Source: a virus. From it: DNA of 49,547 nucleotides. Positions 32,846 to 41,928 of the stretch are shown piece by piece. A model generated the notes under the pieces. That model made no database searches. It saw only the letters and a list, made by a program, of their open reading frames with translations, and was not told the origin of the DNA. The stretch is from IMG/VR virus record IMGVR_UViG_3300002137_000213, positions 1-49,547 of that record. The stretch is one strand, 5' to 3'. The position numbers were made by a program, and so were the translations under genes. Each line of letters opens with the position of its first letter. The stretch's first letter is position 1.

Positions 32846-32950
32846 ATGGCTACACCGGCAAAAGGGAAGGTAAAGGTCACCTCTAGCGGCAAGCGATCTG
32901 CCAAGACTGCTGGGAAGAAGAAAAGCCCTACGCGAATCAAAAAGGGTTAA
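32846..32950 (+). CDS. 34-residue basic peptide
   Basis: MATPAKGKVKVTSSGKRSAK continues in Lys/Arg/Gly/Ser-rich sequence to a TAA at 32950. AGGA lies about ten bases upstream. Highly basic and without a hydrophobic segment, it may bind nucleic acid. Located between the SOS box region and a holin-like gene. Confidence 0.45.
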   Translation: MATPAKGKVKVTSSGKRSAKTAGKKKSPTRIKKG

Positions 32951-32952
32951 CC

Positions 32953-33123
32953 GTGGACGCTGTGCAATTACTGTCGCAGTTGTGGGCGCCTTTGGTTGGT
33001 GTGACGCTCCTGATTTATACGATTAGCAGACTGATCGGTGATGTGGAGACGTTGAAGAGCAAGGTCGAGGTTCTGTTCAACCTGTTCAACGCCCTAAAGG
33101 ATAAGAAGGACAAGGACAACTAG
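32953..33123 (+). CDS. Holin-like 56-residue membrane protein
   Basis: GTG start with AAGGG upstream. One hydrophobic segment (LLSQLWAPLVGVTLLIYTI), then a helix (DVETLKSKVEVLFNLFNALK) and a strongly charged C-terminus (KDKKDKDN). Size and layout match small phage holins or their regulators. It is close to the DUF5675 gene, which could belong to the lysis set. Confidence 0.5.
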   Translation: MDAVQLLSQLWAPLVGVTLLIYTISRLIGDVETLKSKVEVLFNLFNALKDKKDKDN

Positions 33124-33151
33124 AGGCTCTGTAAGGGCTTTAGGAGATGAC

Positions 33152-33349
33152 ATGGAGCAATTACTGATATCGCTTGAAACAGCCGCCAAATCGTTTGATA
33201 TGCCGCTTGAGGTGTTCATCATTCCATTGGTTACCGTGTTGAGGTTTGGGGATCAGTCTTACTTCATTACCTCTGAGCTTGAGGATGCAGTTGGGTCGTT
33301 GATGGCAAAAGGCATTGCTTATGAATATGCGCTTCACCTCGTCGATTAG
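33152..33349 (+). CDS. Small hypothetical protein
   Basis: 65 residues, RBS AGGAG. Helical, with FDMPLEVFIIPLVTVLRFG in the middle. A run of eight G follows its stop (33350-33357). Function unknown. Confidence 0.45.
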   Translation: MEQLLISLETAAKSFDMPLEVFIIPLVTVLRFGDQSYFITSELEDAVGSLMAKGIAYEYALHLVD

Positions 33350-33406
33350 GGGGGGGGATCGTTATGAGAGCACCTTGCAAAAAATATATAAATATTGAGA
33401 TTGAAA

Positions 33407-33580
33407 ATGACTAATCACCGTGAGACTAGATATGGGAAGGGCGATGTACGCCGCCCAGAAGACCATAAAAAATTTAGCGAGAACTTTGACGCTATCTTTG
33501 GGAAGAAGAATGACCAGCGCAAAGAGCGGAAGTTTGCGCGTGAGGTAAAGCACTTGGAGGCGACCCGTGACAGAGATTGA
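33407..33580 (+). CDS. Small basic hypothetical protein
   Basis: 57 residues from ATG 33407. Charged and basic (NHRETRYGKGDVRRPEDHKK, RKERKFAREVKHLEA). Overlaps the next gene by 14 bases. No family recognised. Confidence 0.45.
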   Translation: MTNHRETRYGKGDVRRPEDHKKFSENFDAIFGKKNDQRKERKFAREVKHLEATRDRD

Positions 33581-33977
33581 GCTGCGTCGCTTTTGTTACC
33601 ACCCAGAGGGCACGCTAGGCGTCTTAGACTGCAATGGCACCCGATACTACACGATAGAGCGTCCGTGGCTTGACAACGCTCCTATGATCTCCTGTATCCC
33701 TGTGGGGACCTACCAGATGGGCTGGCGTGAGTCGCCACGGTTTGGTTGGACGTGGGAGGTTAAGGACGTGGAAGACAGGACGTTTGTGTTAATGCATGTG
33801 GCTAATTACCCCAAGGATGTGCAGGGCTGTATAGGGTTAGGGAAATACCTCATGGGTGACCGTGTCGGCGTTAGCAAGAGCAAAGACGCTGTGGCTGCCT
33901 TTGAGGAGCAGATGATGGGACTTGATTGGAAATTGACTATAAAAAATGCAATGTATGCGGCGCTGACAAGTTACTAA
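33567..33977 (+). CDS. DUF5675-family protein, probable lysis-associated
   Basis: 136 residues from GTG 33567. TLGVLDCNGTRYYTIERPW, CIPVGTYQM, then VLMHVANYPKDVQGCIGLG match DUF5675 proteins, phage and bacterial proteins with an L,D-transpeptidase-like HxxN...GCIG pattern (here H...N...GCI). The family is often near lysis genes, supporting a cell-wall role. Enzymatic activity is not demonstrated. Confidence 0.7.
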   Translation: MTEIELRRFCYHPEGTLGVLDCNGTRYYTIERPWLDNAPMISCIPVGTYQMGWRESPRFGWTWEVKDVEDRTFVLMHVANYPKDVQGCIGLGKYLMGDRVGVSKSKDAVAAFEEQMMGLDWKLTIKNAMYAALTSY

Positions 33978-34378
33978 CGTCATTTGTTCGTAACAGCGGC
34001 AGGTGCAGCCAGTGCAGGTATGAAGCGGACAAGAAGCGTCACAACGCAACCTTGTCTGGATACCTGACCATGCGTTTAACGGCTTTAAAACGCCGCCACA
34101 AGAACGCTAGTTACCCTGGGGTCCCAGTATCCCTAGACGATTTACTCAAGCTATACGACGATCAGAGGGGTATTTGCGCCATTTCTGGCATCCCCATGCA
34201 CTATACGCACAAACATTCAGACATGTCGATCAGTCCAGACAGGGTTGACCGTGACAAAGGCTATGAAGACGGCAATGTCAGGCTTGTTTGTGTCCGGGCT
34301 AACTTTATGAGAAGCACTTTAGACGACGAAGATTTCGCGTGGTGGTGCCGAGCGGTGGTGAACAACCTTGGAATTTGA
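33926..34378 (+). CDS. HNH endonuclease next to terminase
   Basis: 150 residues from a TTG inside the previous gene; no better start exists. A zinc ribbon (CNVCGADK ... CSQCR) is followed by the nuclease core CAISGIPMHY, SPDRVDRDKGYEDGNVRLVC, with the D-R-x-D...KGY..GNV pattern of the HNH family. HNH proteins beside TerL assist cos cleavage in several phages; a free-standing homing nuclease is the alternative. Confidence 0.75.
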   Translation: MEIDYKKCNVCGADKLLTSFVRNSGRCSQCRYEADKKRHNATLSGYLTMRLTALKRRHKNASYPGVPVSLDDLLKLYDDQRGICAISGIPMHYTHKHSDMSISPDRVDRDKGYEDGNVRLVCVRANFMRSTLDDEDFAWWCRAVVNNLGI

Positions 34379-35948
34379 GCAAGCGGCAGCAAAACTGAAG
34401 AAAAACTTCCCTTTGTACGCGAAGAACGTGCTGAAAATTGTCGATAAGACGGGAGAAAGGCGCGCATTTGTGTTGAATGAAGCCCAGCTTTACGTCCATA
34501 ACAAGCTGGAAACGCAGTTAAAAGATCAGGGAAACATCCGTGCGCTGGTGCTAAAGGCGAGGCAAACGGGCATATCGACGTACTCGCAGGGTCGAAACTT
34601 CTGGAAAGTGACGCAAAATAGAAACGCCAATGCTTTCGTGCTGTCTCACTTGGCGGAATCCACCAACGCTATTTTCAACATGGTCAAATACTTTTATGAC
34701 AATGTCCCCCATGCAGCTTTTGCGCCTCCGCTCGCTTCTCAGTCCGCGTCAACTTTGGTATTTGAGGAGATCAATAGCCGCTACCGCGTTGGAACAGCCC
34801 GCTCGACGCAGACTGGACGGGGACAAACAAACCGATTTGTCCACGGGTCAGAAGTTGCCTTCTACCCCCAAGGATCAGACATAGTCGCGGGTCTCTTGCA
34901 GACTGTCGGCGGAGTCAACACCGAGGTTATTCTGGAGAGCACGGCGAATGGTGCTGGCGGATGGTTTTACGATCAGGTCATGAAGTCTCTGCGGGGTGAG
35001 TCCGAGTGGATCACCTGCTTTATACCGTGGTTCTGGATGCCTGAGTACCGTAGGACCCCGTCTCCATATTTTGTGGTTACGCCCGAAGAGTACGAGCTTG
35101 CTAAGCGGTTCAATCTAGACGATTCCCAACTGGCTTTTCGGCGGGCAAAGCTGGACGAGCTGGGCGGGACTGATTTGTTCCGACAGGAGTACCCGTCAAC
35201 GCCGCTAGAGGCTTTCTTGACGTCGGGCAGGTGCTTTGTTGAGGACTCCCACTTAACAAACAGTGAGAACGATTGCTACACGGCTGATTTTAAAGGGGAG
35301 ATTCGCGGAGGAAAGATAAGCGACCGGTCCTATGGACCATATCAAGAATGGTATCCCCCTCTTGGCGATGACAACTACGCCATTGGCGTAGACGTTGCAG
35401 AAGGGTTGGCATACGGCGACTACAGTTGCGCTCAAGTTCTTGATTCTCAAGGCAGGCAGGTAGCGTGCTGGCATGGTCATATAGACCCATGGGAGTGGGG
35501 CAATGTGGTCGCCCAGATAGGGCAGAGATACAACAACGCTTACGTTATCGTCGAGCGAAACAACCACGGTTTGACCACTCTTCGCAGGCTGATGGAGCTT
35601 AGTTACGGCAACCTTTTTGTCGAGCATTCTGTCGATGGGGCTTACGCTGACAAGGCGACCAAACGCGGTGGTTTTTTGACCACCTCAAAAACAAAACCGC
35701 TCATCATTGACAACCTCGCAGCGCTACTGAGGCAGGGTCAATCTGGCATCAGTGACATTGAATTAGTTAATGAATTACGCACGTATGTCATTGATGATAA
35801 AGGGGCTTTCAATTCTCAGCGGGGGTGCTATGATGACCGTGTGATGGCTTACGCTATCGCCCTGCATGGACTTGCCTCAATGCCTCGCCCGAGGTACAGA
35901 TCGACAACACGTCGGTTTAAAACGGTTGATTCTGTTGCAGGCTATTAA
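34368..35948 (+). CDS. terL: Terminase large subunit
   Basis: 526 residues from a TTG overlapping the HNH gene. ATPase domain: Walker A-like LKARQTGIST (62-71) and a hydrophobic strand followed by VFEEINSRY. RNase H-like nuclease domain: GVDVAEG, VERNNHG and YDDRVMAYA supply the acidic residues. The enzyme pumps DNA into the prohead through the portal and cuts the concatemer. The stop overlaps the portal start. Confidence 0.93.
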   Translation: MEFEQAAAKLKKNFPLYAKNVLKIVDKTGERRAFVLNEAQLYVHNKLETQLKDQGNIRALVLKARQTGISTYSQGRNFWKVTQNRNANAFVLSHLAESTNAIFNMVKYFYDNVPHAAFAPPLASQSASTLVFEEINSRYRVGTARSTQTGRGQTNRFVHGSEVAFYPQGSDIVAGLLQTVGGVNTEVILESTANGAGGWFYDQVMKSLRGESEWITCFIPWFWMPEYRRTPSPYFVVTPEEYELAKRFNLDDSQLAFRRAKLDELGGTDLFRQEYPSTPLEAFLTSGRCFVEDSHLTNSENDCYTADFKGEIRGGKISDRSYGPYQEWYPPLGDDNYAIGVDVAEGLAYGDYSCAQVLDSQGRQVACWHGHIDPWEWGNVVAQIGQRYNNAYVIVERNNHGLTTLRRLMELSYGNLFVEHSVDGAYADKATKRGGFLTTSKTKPLIIDNLAALLRQGQSGISDIELVNELRTYVIDDKGAFNSQRGCYDDRVMAYAIALHGLASMPRPRYRSTTRRFKTVDSVAGY

Positions 35949-37960
35949 TGATTCAAGATCCATATGAAGAGGAAGGTGAAGCCAAGTCCGAAGAAGCTGA
36001 TGGGGTGCAAGATCAAAGCCTCCAAAGCTTAGGGCATAGGCTCGCCAGCACTTTTCAAGAATACAAAGACGCTCGTAAAGAAACTGAAAACGAGTGGCTT
36101 AAAGACTTGCGCCAATACAATGGTCAATATGAGCCGGATGTTTTGGCTCGTCTTAACGAAAGTGGTGCCCGCTCAAAAGTTTTTGTTGGTCTGACCCGCA
36201 CGAAAGTCATGGCTGCTTACAGCCGTATAATCGATTTGATATTCCAGCACGGTGACCCAGCGTTTGCCGTCCATTCTACTCCCGTTCCCGAACTTGATCC
36301 GATGCAAGCCATGCAGATGCGCCAGCAAGCGACCCAAGAGGTCATTGCCGCATCGCAGATGATGGACCCGAACATGAATCAAGACCTGATCATGGAGCGG
36401 ATGAAGGAGCTGGAGGTTGAGTTAAAGAAGGCTGAGAAGCGCGTGGCTGAAAAAGCCGCCGAAAGCATGACCATCGATATCCTCGACCAGATGATTGAAG
36501 CCAATGCCGAGATGAAGCTCAAGGAAAGTATCCTTGAGGCGTGCATCTTCGGCTCTGGAGCGGTCAAGGGCGGCACAGTCCGCATTGATAAGAAGCAAAG
36601 CTATACAAAGGTAATGGACCCCGAAACAGGTCAAATGGTTCACGCGCTGGCTATCATCGAGACCCCAGCACCTGAAATTGAAACCGTTAGTATTTTTGAC
36701 CTGTACCCTGATCCGTACTGTACGACTCTTGATGACTGCGATGGCTTGTTCCGGCGTCATGTATTGACCCGACGCCAGTTCAGAGAGCTTGCCGATCTTC
36801 CAAATTTTGACTCTGGAGTGATCAAGCACATCCTTAAGATGAACCGTAGCGGCAATCATACAGAGGAAGACCACGAAAGAACTCGCCGTAGGATTGCGGG
36901 CATCCACGACCACTCAGAGTCAGGACGGTTTTCTGTCTTGGAGTACTGGGGCACGGTTGACGGTTACGAGCTTGAAGAGCACGGGATCGAGATTGAAGAA
37001 GATGACTTTTCAAAGGACTACAGCGCCTGCGTTTGGATGTGCGACTCAAAGGTAATTAAGGTCATGCTTAACCCAATATCGGGTTACACGATGCCTTACT
37101 TTATATTCCCTTACGAAAGATCCCCGCACCAATTTTGGGGCACTGGCGTACCTCGCATGATGCGTGACTCGCAAGGAACCATGAATGCCGCCATTAGAAT
37201 TTGGCTAGACAACATGGCGCTATCCTCTGGTCCGATGATCGAGGTAAATACTGACCTGTTGGCTGCTGGCGAAGACCCGACTGACATCCATCCGTGGAGA
37301 GTTTTCCTGCGGCAAGGCGGCGACGGCTCTATGCCCGCTGTCCGCTGGTATCAGCCTGTGGCTAACGCCAACGGGTTGAACCAAATAGTAGAGATCTTCC
37401 GAAGATTTGCCGACGAGACTACCAGCCTTCCAAGCTATACGCATGGCGAGCAGGGGCAAGGCTTAAATCGAACAGCAACCGGTATGTCTATGTTGATGGG
37501 TGCGGCTAACGTTGCGCTTAAATCGACGATTAAGAACATCGATGACTTCTTGATGGAGCCACTTGTCACCGCATTGTTCCATTGGAATATGGAGTTCGGA
37601 ACAAACGAAGGATCAAAGGGTGATCTCAAGGTAGTTGCAAGAGGCAGCACGGCACTTGTGCAGAAGGAAGTTCAAAGCCAGCGGTTGCTGCAATTCCTTT
37701 CGCTCGTCTCTAACGACTTAGATACTCCAGTTATAGATCGAAAGCAGCTACTTCGTGACATTGCTACGTCAATGGATATCAACCCAGAAAAGATACTCAA
37801 GTCTGAAGAGGCGCTACTGCTTGAACAGCAACAACAACAGCAACAGCAACAACAGCTACTCCAAGCTCAAATGCAACAAGCAGCAGGCGCAGGCTATCCT
37901 CCGCCTCAAGGCGGGGGAGGAATGGACCCTAATCAGGGACCTCCTCAAATGCCGTTTTGA
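35948..37960 (+). CDS. Portal protein
   Basis: 670 residues, larger than siphoviral portals and in the range of P22/podovirus-type portals. Contains KVFVGLTRTKVMAAYSRI, EHGIEIEEDDFSKDYSACVW, PHQFWGTGVPRMMRDSQ and GLNRTATGMSMLMGAANV, characteristic of this portal group. The C-terminal region is a Gln-rich coiled coil and barrel extension (LLEQQQQQQQQQQLL) before a Pro/Gly-rich end. It forms the dodecameric DNA gate at one capsid vertex. Its 3' end overlaps another gene in a different frame. Confidence 0.9.
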   Translation: MIQDPYEEEGEAKSEEADGVQDQSLQSLGHRLASTFQEYKDARKETENEWLKDLRQYNGQYEPDVLARLNESGARSKVFVGLTRTKVMAAYSRIIDLIFQHGDPAFAVHSTPVPELDPMQAMQMRQQATQEVIAASQMMDPNMNQDLIMERMKELEVELKKAEKRVAEKAAESMTIDILDQMIEANAEMKLKESILEACIFGSGAVKGGTVRIDKKQSYTKVMDPETGQMVHALAIIETPAPEIETVSIFDLYPDPYCTTLDDCDGLFRRHVLTRRQFRELADLPNFDSGVIKHILKMNRSGNHTEEDHERTRRRIAGIHDHSESGRFSVLEYWGTVDGYELEEHGIEIEEDDFSKDYSACVWMCDSKVIKVMLNPISGYTMPYFIFPYERSPHQFWGTGVPRMMRDSQGTMNAAIRIWLDNMALSSGPMIEVNTDLLAAGEDPTDIHPWRVFLRQGGDGSMPAVRWYQPVANANGLNQIVEIFRRFADETTSLPSYTHGEQGQGLNRTATGMSMLMGAANVALKSTIKNIDDFLMEPLVTALFHWNMEFGTNEGSKGDLKVVARGSTALVQKEVQSQRLLQFLSLVSNDLDTPVIDRKQLLRDIATSMDINPEKILKSEEALLLEQQQQQQQQQQLLQAQMQQAAGAGYPPPQGGGGMDPNQGPPQMPF

Positions 37961-38117
37961 TGATGCTGTTGAGCGTTTAGAGCAAGCAGATGAAAAGAAT
38001 TTTAAGTTCGAGCAAGGTCGCCTCCATGAGTTGCGCAACATGCTTGAACTTGAAGAGAGCGCGAAAGCGCTATTAGACCAACTGAGGACCCCTAAGCGGA
38101 AATCCTCCATTGACTAA
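37821..38117 (+). CDS. Small protein overlapping the portal 3' end in another frame
   Basis: 98 residues from TTG 37821, which has GAAGAGG nine bases upstream. The conserved-looking part is RLKAGEEWTLIRDLLKCRFDD, then EQGRLHELRNMLELEESA, like small helical proteins encoded after portals in other phages. About 140 bases overlap the portal gene. The CAA/CAG tract that encodes the portal glutamine run is read here as Asn/Ser. The start is uncertain. Confidence 0.55.
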   Translation: MNSNNNSNSNNSYSKLKCNKQQAQAILRLKAGEEWTLIRDLLKCRFDDAVERLEQADEKNFKFEQGRLHELRNMLELEESAKALLDQLRTPKRKSSID

Positions 38118-38152
38118 CGGACATCCCAAATTGGGACCCTAAGGAAATACGA

Positions 38153-39070
38153 ATGGCTAAGAATGACCCAGAGCAACTAGAAGCAGAAGCAAGATTGTTG
38201 GTGGAACAAATGACTAACGCTAAAAAAGGAATCCGAACGGCAGCGCAGCCGGATGAGGACACTCCAGAAGAGCAGCAGGAAGTGTTTCAGGACGCCCCCG
38301 ATCCTACGGACAAGGCAGAGACAATAGCTTTCGAGGACGCAGATCAACATCCTGAACGCGGCGAGGATGAAGATTTGAGGCTCGCCTTAGATAAGGCTGA
38401 GAAAGCGATGAAAGGTGCTCAGGCGAGAATGACCAAAGCTACGCAAGAGGCAGCGGACTTGAAGCGGCAAAATGCCGACCTGTTCCGAAGTCTTACCGAG
38501 CTTAAAGGTCAGCTTGTAGATCAGAAGCGCGACGACAACAAGCTTGCTCAGTTAAGGGAAGATTACCCTGATCTGGCGGGTCCGTTGCTCGACGAGCTAA
38601 AGAGAACACAAGACGAGGTATCAAGCACGCGAAAATCTTTGGCTGAGCAAGAACAGCGCAAGTCTGAAGAGGTGGTAGCAGAAGCTCAACAGCGACATTT
38701 TGATCGCATTAAGGCAGTCCATTCTGACGTCGAAACCCTAGTGGAAACGTCTGATTGGTACAACTGGCTTGAGGATCAAGATTATCAAACGAAAGAGTGG
38801 ATACAAACCGGCTCCTCTAACGACGTAAACAACGTTCTAGACCGCTTTAAGATAGACGTGGGAATGGTAACTCAAACGCCGCAAGAGCGGGCGCTAGAGA
38901 GAGCGAGGTCGGTTGCAGAACCTAGACTTCCAAAATCTCGAAAGCCCATTTTGAAGGGTGATAAGAAAAGCTGGTCCGTCGACGAAATCATGCGGATGCC
39001 TAACGAGTTATTCGAGAAGCATCAGAATGAGATTCTACAAGCGATGGAGGGTGGCTCAATTCGCCGATAA
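38153..39070 (+). CDS. Capsid scaffolding protein
   Basis: 305 residues, RBS AAGGA. Acidic and helical with a coiled coil (KRQNADLFRSLTELKGQLVD), a linker, and a basic C-terminus (PRLPKSRKPILKGDKK, then MPNELFEKHQNEILQAM). This order of acidic coiled coil and basic coat-binding tail, encoded between portal and coat genes, is typical of scaffolding proteins that direct prohead assembly and then leave. Confidence 0.8.
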   Translation: MAKNDPEQLEAEARLLVEQMTNAKKGIRTAAQPDEDTPEEQQEVFQDAPDPTDKAETIAFEDADQHPERGEDEDLRLALDKAEKAMKGAQARMTKATQEAADLKRQNADLFRSLTELKGQLVDQKRDDNKLAQLREDYPDLAGPLLDELKRTQDEVSSTRKSLAEQEQRKSEEVVAEAQQRHFDRIKAVHSDVETLVETSDWYNWLEDQDYQTKEWIQTGSSNDVNNVLDRFKIDVGMVTQTPQERALERARSVAEPRLPKSRKPILKGDKKSWSVDEIMRMPNELFEKHQNEILQAMEGGSIRR

Positions 39071-39089
39071 TCTCTTGTGAGGTATTAAA

Positions 39090-39947
39090 ATGGCTTTTTC
39101 TCAATTTTCAACGGGTACTAATTCTGAAGTAAACTTTATTCCAGAAGTGTTTAGTAAGCTTTTACAGGCTAAGTTTTATCGAAAGTCTGTACTGCCTGCT
39201 ATCTCTAACACCGACTACGAGGGTGAAATCTCTGGTCAGGGCGATAAAGTTATCATTCGTACAGTACCTGCTGTAACTATTAACGACTATACCGGCACGA
39301 TCACTACTCAAGAGCTGACTACCGCCAAGGTGGAAATGCTCATCGATAAAGCGAAGTACTATAGCTTTAAGGTAGATGACGTACTGGCAGCTCAGGCTGA
39401 CATTAACATGCTGGAAGCTGCATCTACTGATGCTTCTGAAGGTATGCGGATTTCAGTTGAAACTGACGTGTTGGCGGCTGCCGTAACTGGTGCCACCACA
39501 ATCGGTTCACAGACCACGATAACTGCCGCTAACATTCTTGCGAATGTTCTTGCCATGGCGCGTGCTCTTGACGAGCTGAACATCCCTGAAGAGGGTCGCT
39601 TCATCGTTCTTAATCCGGCGCAAATCAGCCTGCTAAAGCAGTCTGAACTTCGTCAGGCTTACTTGACCGGTGATGGCACGTCTGTATTGCGTAACGGCAA
39701 GGTTGGCATGATTGATCGCTTCACTGTATTTCAGTCAAACATGCTTTATACCCCTGCAACTGGTACTGATGCGGGCTTTGCCCACGTTCTTGCCGGTCAC
39801 CCCAAGGGTCTCTCTTTTGCGTCTCAGTTCACTAACACTGAAACCGTGCGCATGCAGGATACCTTCGGCGATCAGGTTCGTGGTTTAAAAGTATTCGGCT
39901 CTAAAGTCGTTACTCCAGACGCATTGGTCGTGGGTAAGTGGAACTAA
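39090..39947 (+). CDS. Major capsid protein
   Basis: 285 residues, an HK97-fold coat candidate. FIPEVFSKLLQAKFYRKSVL is the N-arm, followed by GDKVIIRTVPAVTINDYTG, then KYYSFKVDDVLAAQAD (spine helix region), FIVLNPAQISLLKQSE and a C-terminal QDTFGDQVRGLKVFGSKVV strand. Its synonymous codon choice looks strongly biased, as in highly expressed genes. A G/C-rich hairpin follows, which would end the transcript or set expression level. Confidence 0.9.
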   Translation: MAFSQFSTGTNSEVNFIPEVFSKLLQAKFYRKSVLPAISNTDYEGEISGQGDKVIIRTVPAVTINDYTGTITTQELTTAKVEMLIDKAKYYSFKVDDVLAAQADINMLEAASTDASEGMRISVETDVLAAAVTGATTIGSQTTITAANILANVLAMARALDELNIPEEGRFIVLNPAQISLLKQSELRQAYLTGDGTSVLRNGKVGMIDRFTVFQSNMLYTPATGTDAGFAHVLAGHPKGLSFASQFTNTETVRMQDTFGDQVRGLKVFGSKVVTPDALVVGKWN

Positions 39948-39955
39948 GTGTTTAA

Positions 39956-39979
39956 GGGGGGGGGTAACCTCCCCCATTT
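39956..39979 (+). terminator. Possible terminator after the capsid gene
   Basis: A run of nine G (39956-39964), GGTAACC and CCCCC (39971-39975) form a G/C-rich hairpin followed by ATTTT. The T-run is short, so partial termination is likely. Confidence 0.5.
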
Positions 39980-39994
39980 TCCCAGAGATTAATT

Positions 39995-40273
39995 ATGACA
40001 ACGCCACTTAAGACTAAGAAAGATCAAGTTTTCGAGGAAGCGAAAGATAAGTTCCAAGTGAAGCTTGACCGCAGACTTACTTTAGATCAGCTCAACGAGC
40101 AAATGAAGCAGCTCCAAAGAACTGGCGGGAAGCCTGTTGAGGCAGAAAGGATGCCAGTGCCAAAGTTAGTGAAAAACGTCATTACTGGGAATGTTTTTGA
40201 GTACAACCCGATTTTTAAAAATAACCCCGATTTACAGATAATCGAATGGGAGACCCCTAATGGCAACGACTAA
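39995..40273 (+). CDS. Small head-associated hypothetical protein
   Basis: 92 residues. Charged helical N-terminus (KTKKDQVFEEAKDKFQVKLD), then a short globular part (VKNVITGNVFEYNPIFKNNP). Located between the coat and adaptor genes, overlapping the latter by 14 bases. Possibly a head completion protein; not recognised. Confidence 0.5.
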   Translation: MTTPLKTKKDQVFEEAKDKFQVKLDRRLTLDQLNEQMKQLQRTGGKPVEAERMPVPKLVKNVITGNVFEYNPIFKNNPDLQIIEWETPNGND

Positions 40274-40925
40274 AGTAGTAGATATCTTGGATCGGGCTGG
40301 AATTATTCTACAGGATAATACAAACGTCCGATTCCCTAAAGCTGAGCTTCTGAAGTTTTTTAATGATGCTCAGAAAGAAGTAGTCCTACACCGCCCAGAT
40401 GCGGCGATGGTTAATACAGCATTTGACTGCTCGACAGGCAGTAAACAGACGCTTCCAAGTGCAGCGCTGCGTCTTATTGAAGTAGTTAGAAACGTTGCTG
40501 GAAGAGCGATTACGCAGGTCCAGCGCCGTATCCTTGACGAGACTTTGCCGAATTGGCATGAGACTCCGGCAGGCACCAATGGCATCGAGCATTTTGTATA
40601 TGATCCTGCCGACCCAAAGAATTTTTACGTATATCCTAAGGCTGCGACCGGAACCCATTCCCTTGAAATCGTATACAGTTCGGCTCCGTCTGAGATTGTA
40701 ATATCCAACTTCACCAGCGATACGACTGTGATTGCGCTTGATGATGTGTACGGCAACTGCATCCTTGACTACGTGCTGTACCGCTCGTACCAGAAGGATT
40801 CGGAGTTTGCTGGAAACGCTCAGCGGGCAATGATGCACTACCAGAGCTTTGCTAACGCATTGGGCGTCAAGACCCAGGCTGATGGTGCGACCACTCCGAT
40901 GCCTACGGGTTATGGTGCTGCTTAA
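40260..40925 (+). CDS. Head-tail adaptor-type protein (DUF6682-like)
   Basis: 221 residues. FPKAELLKFFNDAQKEVVLHRPDA near the N-terminus and HFVYDPADPKNFYVYP in the centre match the DUF6682-type phage proteins. These resemble gp4/tail-tube adaptors that bind the portal and open the tail attachment site. It is followed with TAATG overlap by a second adaptor-like gene. Confidence 0.65.
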   Translation: MATTKVVDILDRAGIILQDNTNVRFPKAELLKFFNDAQKEVVLHRPDAAMVNTAFDCSTGSKQTLPSAALRLIEVVRNVAGRAITQVQRRILDETLPNWHETPAGTNGIEHFVYDPADPKNFYVYPKAATGTHSLEIVYSSAPSEIVISNFTSDTTVIALDDVYGNCILDYVLYRSYQKDSEFAGNAQRAMMHYQSFANALGVKTQADGATTPMPTGYGAA

Positions 40926-41548
40926 TGAAGTACATCGACTTTGCTCCGTATATAAGACCTGAAGCTCAGGGTTGCCCAGATTTCGTTATGGAGCGTGCCG
41001 TAAGGGACTCCGCAACTGAATTCTGTCAACGAACTGATATCTATGTACCGGAACCCGAATTCATTACCGTTATTGCTGGGGTTAATGAGTACGCGGTATC
41101 GCTGCCTTCAGGGACGGAGCTTAATCACATCATTGACATCTTTGATGACAAGACGGCATTGCAGCCTGTTAGTTATAGCGTGCTGCTGCTTAAGCTCGGA
41201 GACGAGACTACGCGAGGAACCCCAAGGTACTACGCACAGCGTGACAACTTGGATTTCTATTTAGCTCCAATTCCGTCAGCCGTTGATTCACTTAGGGTCC
41301 TGTATAGCGTTAAGCCGTCACCCGCCAGTACGTCCATTCCCGACACAATAGGGAAAGAGCACCGAGAAACGATTGCTCGAGGAGCTTTGTTTAGGCTGCA
41401 AATGATGTCTGGTCAGCCTTGGCAGAACCCAAATGCAGCGTCAATTAACAAGCAGTTGTTTGAGTCAGAGGTTGGGCGGACTGTTCGTCAGGTTAAATAC
41501 GGTTACTCCGGCGGCTCATTAACAGCTAAATCGAGGGCGTTTATTTAA
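40925..41548 (+). CDS. Tail tubular A-like adaptor protein
   Basis: 207 residues. VMERAVRDSATEFCQRTDI at the start and YYAQRDNLDFYLAPIP with LRVLYSVKPSP in the middle are the pattern of gp11/tail-tube-A-like adaptors of podoviruses. It probably forms the second ring below the portal. Overlaps both neighbours at start and stop. Confidence 0.7.
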   Translation: MKYIDFAPYIRPEAQGCPDFVMERAVRDSATEFCQRTDIYVPEPEFITVIAGVNEYAVSLPSGTELNHIIDIFDDKTALQPVSYSVLLLKLGDETTRGTPRYYAQRDNLDFYLAPIPSAVDSLRVLYSVKPSPASTSIPDTIGKEHRETIARGALFRLQMMSGQPWQNPNAASINKQLFESEVGRTVRQVKYGYSGGSLTAKSRAFI

Positions 41549-41922
41549 TGGCATACTCACAAACAATTGATTTGGTTCAAGGCGACCAGCTACCTGAGCT
41601 TGAGGTTACCCTCAAAGACTCTAACACTGCGGCTTCCGGTTTGACCCTCGACGCCGACAACCCAGACACGTTTGCAGCGTTAGATTTGTCAGGCGGCGTT
41701 GTCCGCTTAAAGGTGAGGGCGGTAGGTTCATCGACGTTAGTGGACACTATCGTTGGAACCGTTACAGATGCTGTAGGGGGGAAGGTTGTGTTTATTTTTG
41801 ACAGTGACACGCTTGCATCAAGTGGAGTTCTCGAAGGCGAAATCGAATACACCGACTCGGCAAACAGACCCCAGACAGTAGTAGACCTAATTAAGTTCAA
41901 AGTTCGCAGCCAGTTCGGGTAA
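41548..41922 (+). CDS. Ig-like virion accessory protein (BppU N-terminal-like)
   Basis: 124 residues, nearly all beta. LVQGDQLPELEVTLKDSN, then LDLSGGVVRLKVRAVGSS and LEGEIEYTDS resemble the N-terminal domain of baseplate upper proteins and widespread small phage beta-sandwich proteins. Probably a tail or fibre attachment component. Confidence 0.6.
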   Translation: MAYSQTIDLVQGDQLPELEVTLKDSNTAASGLTLDADNPDTFAALDLSGGVVRLKVRAVGSSTLVDTIVGTVTDAVGGKVVFIFDSDTLASSGVLEGEIEYTDSANRPQTVVDLIKFKVRSQFG

Positions 41923-41928
41923 GGGCTA

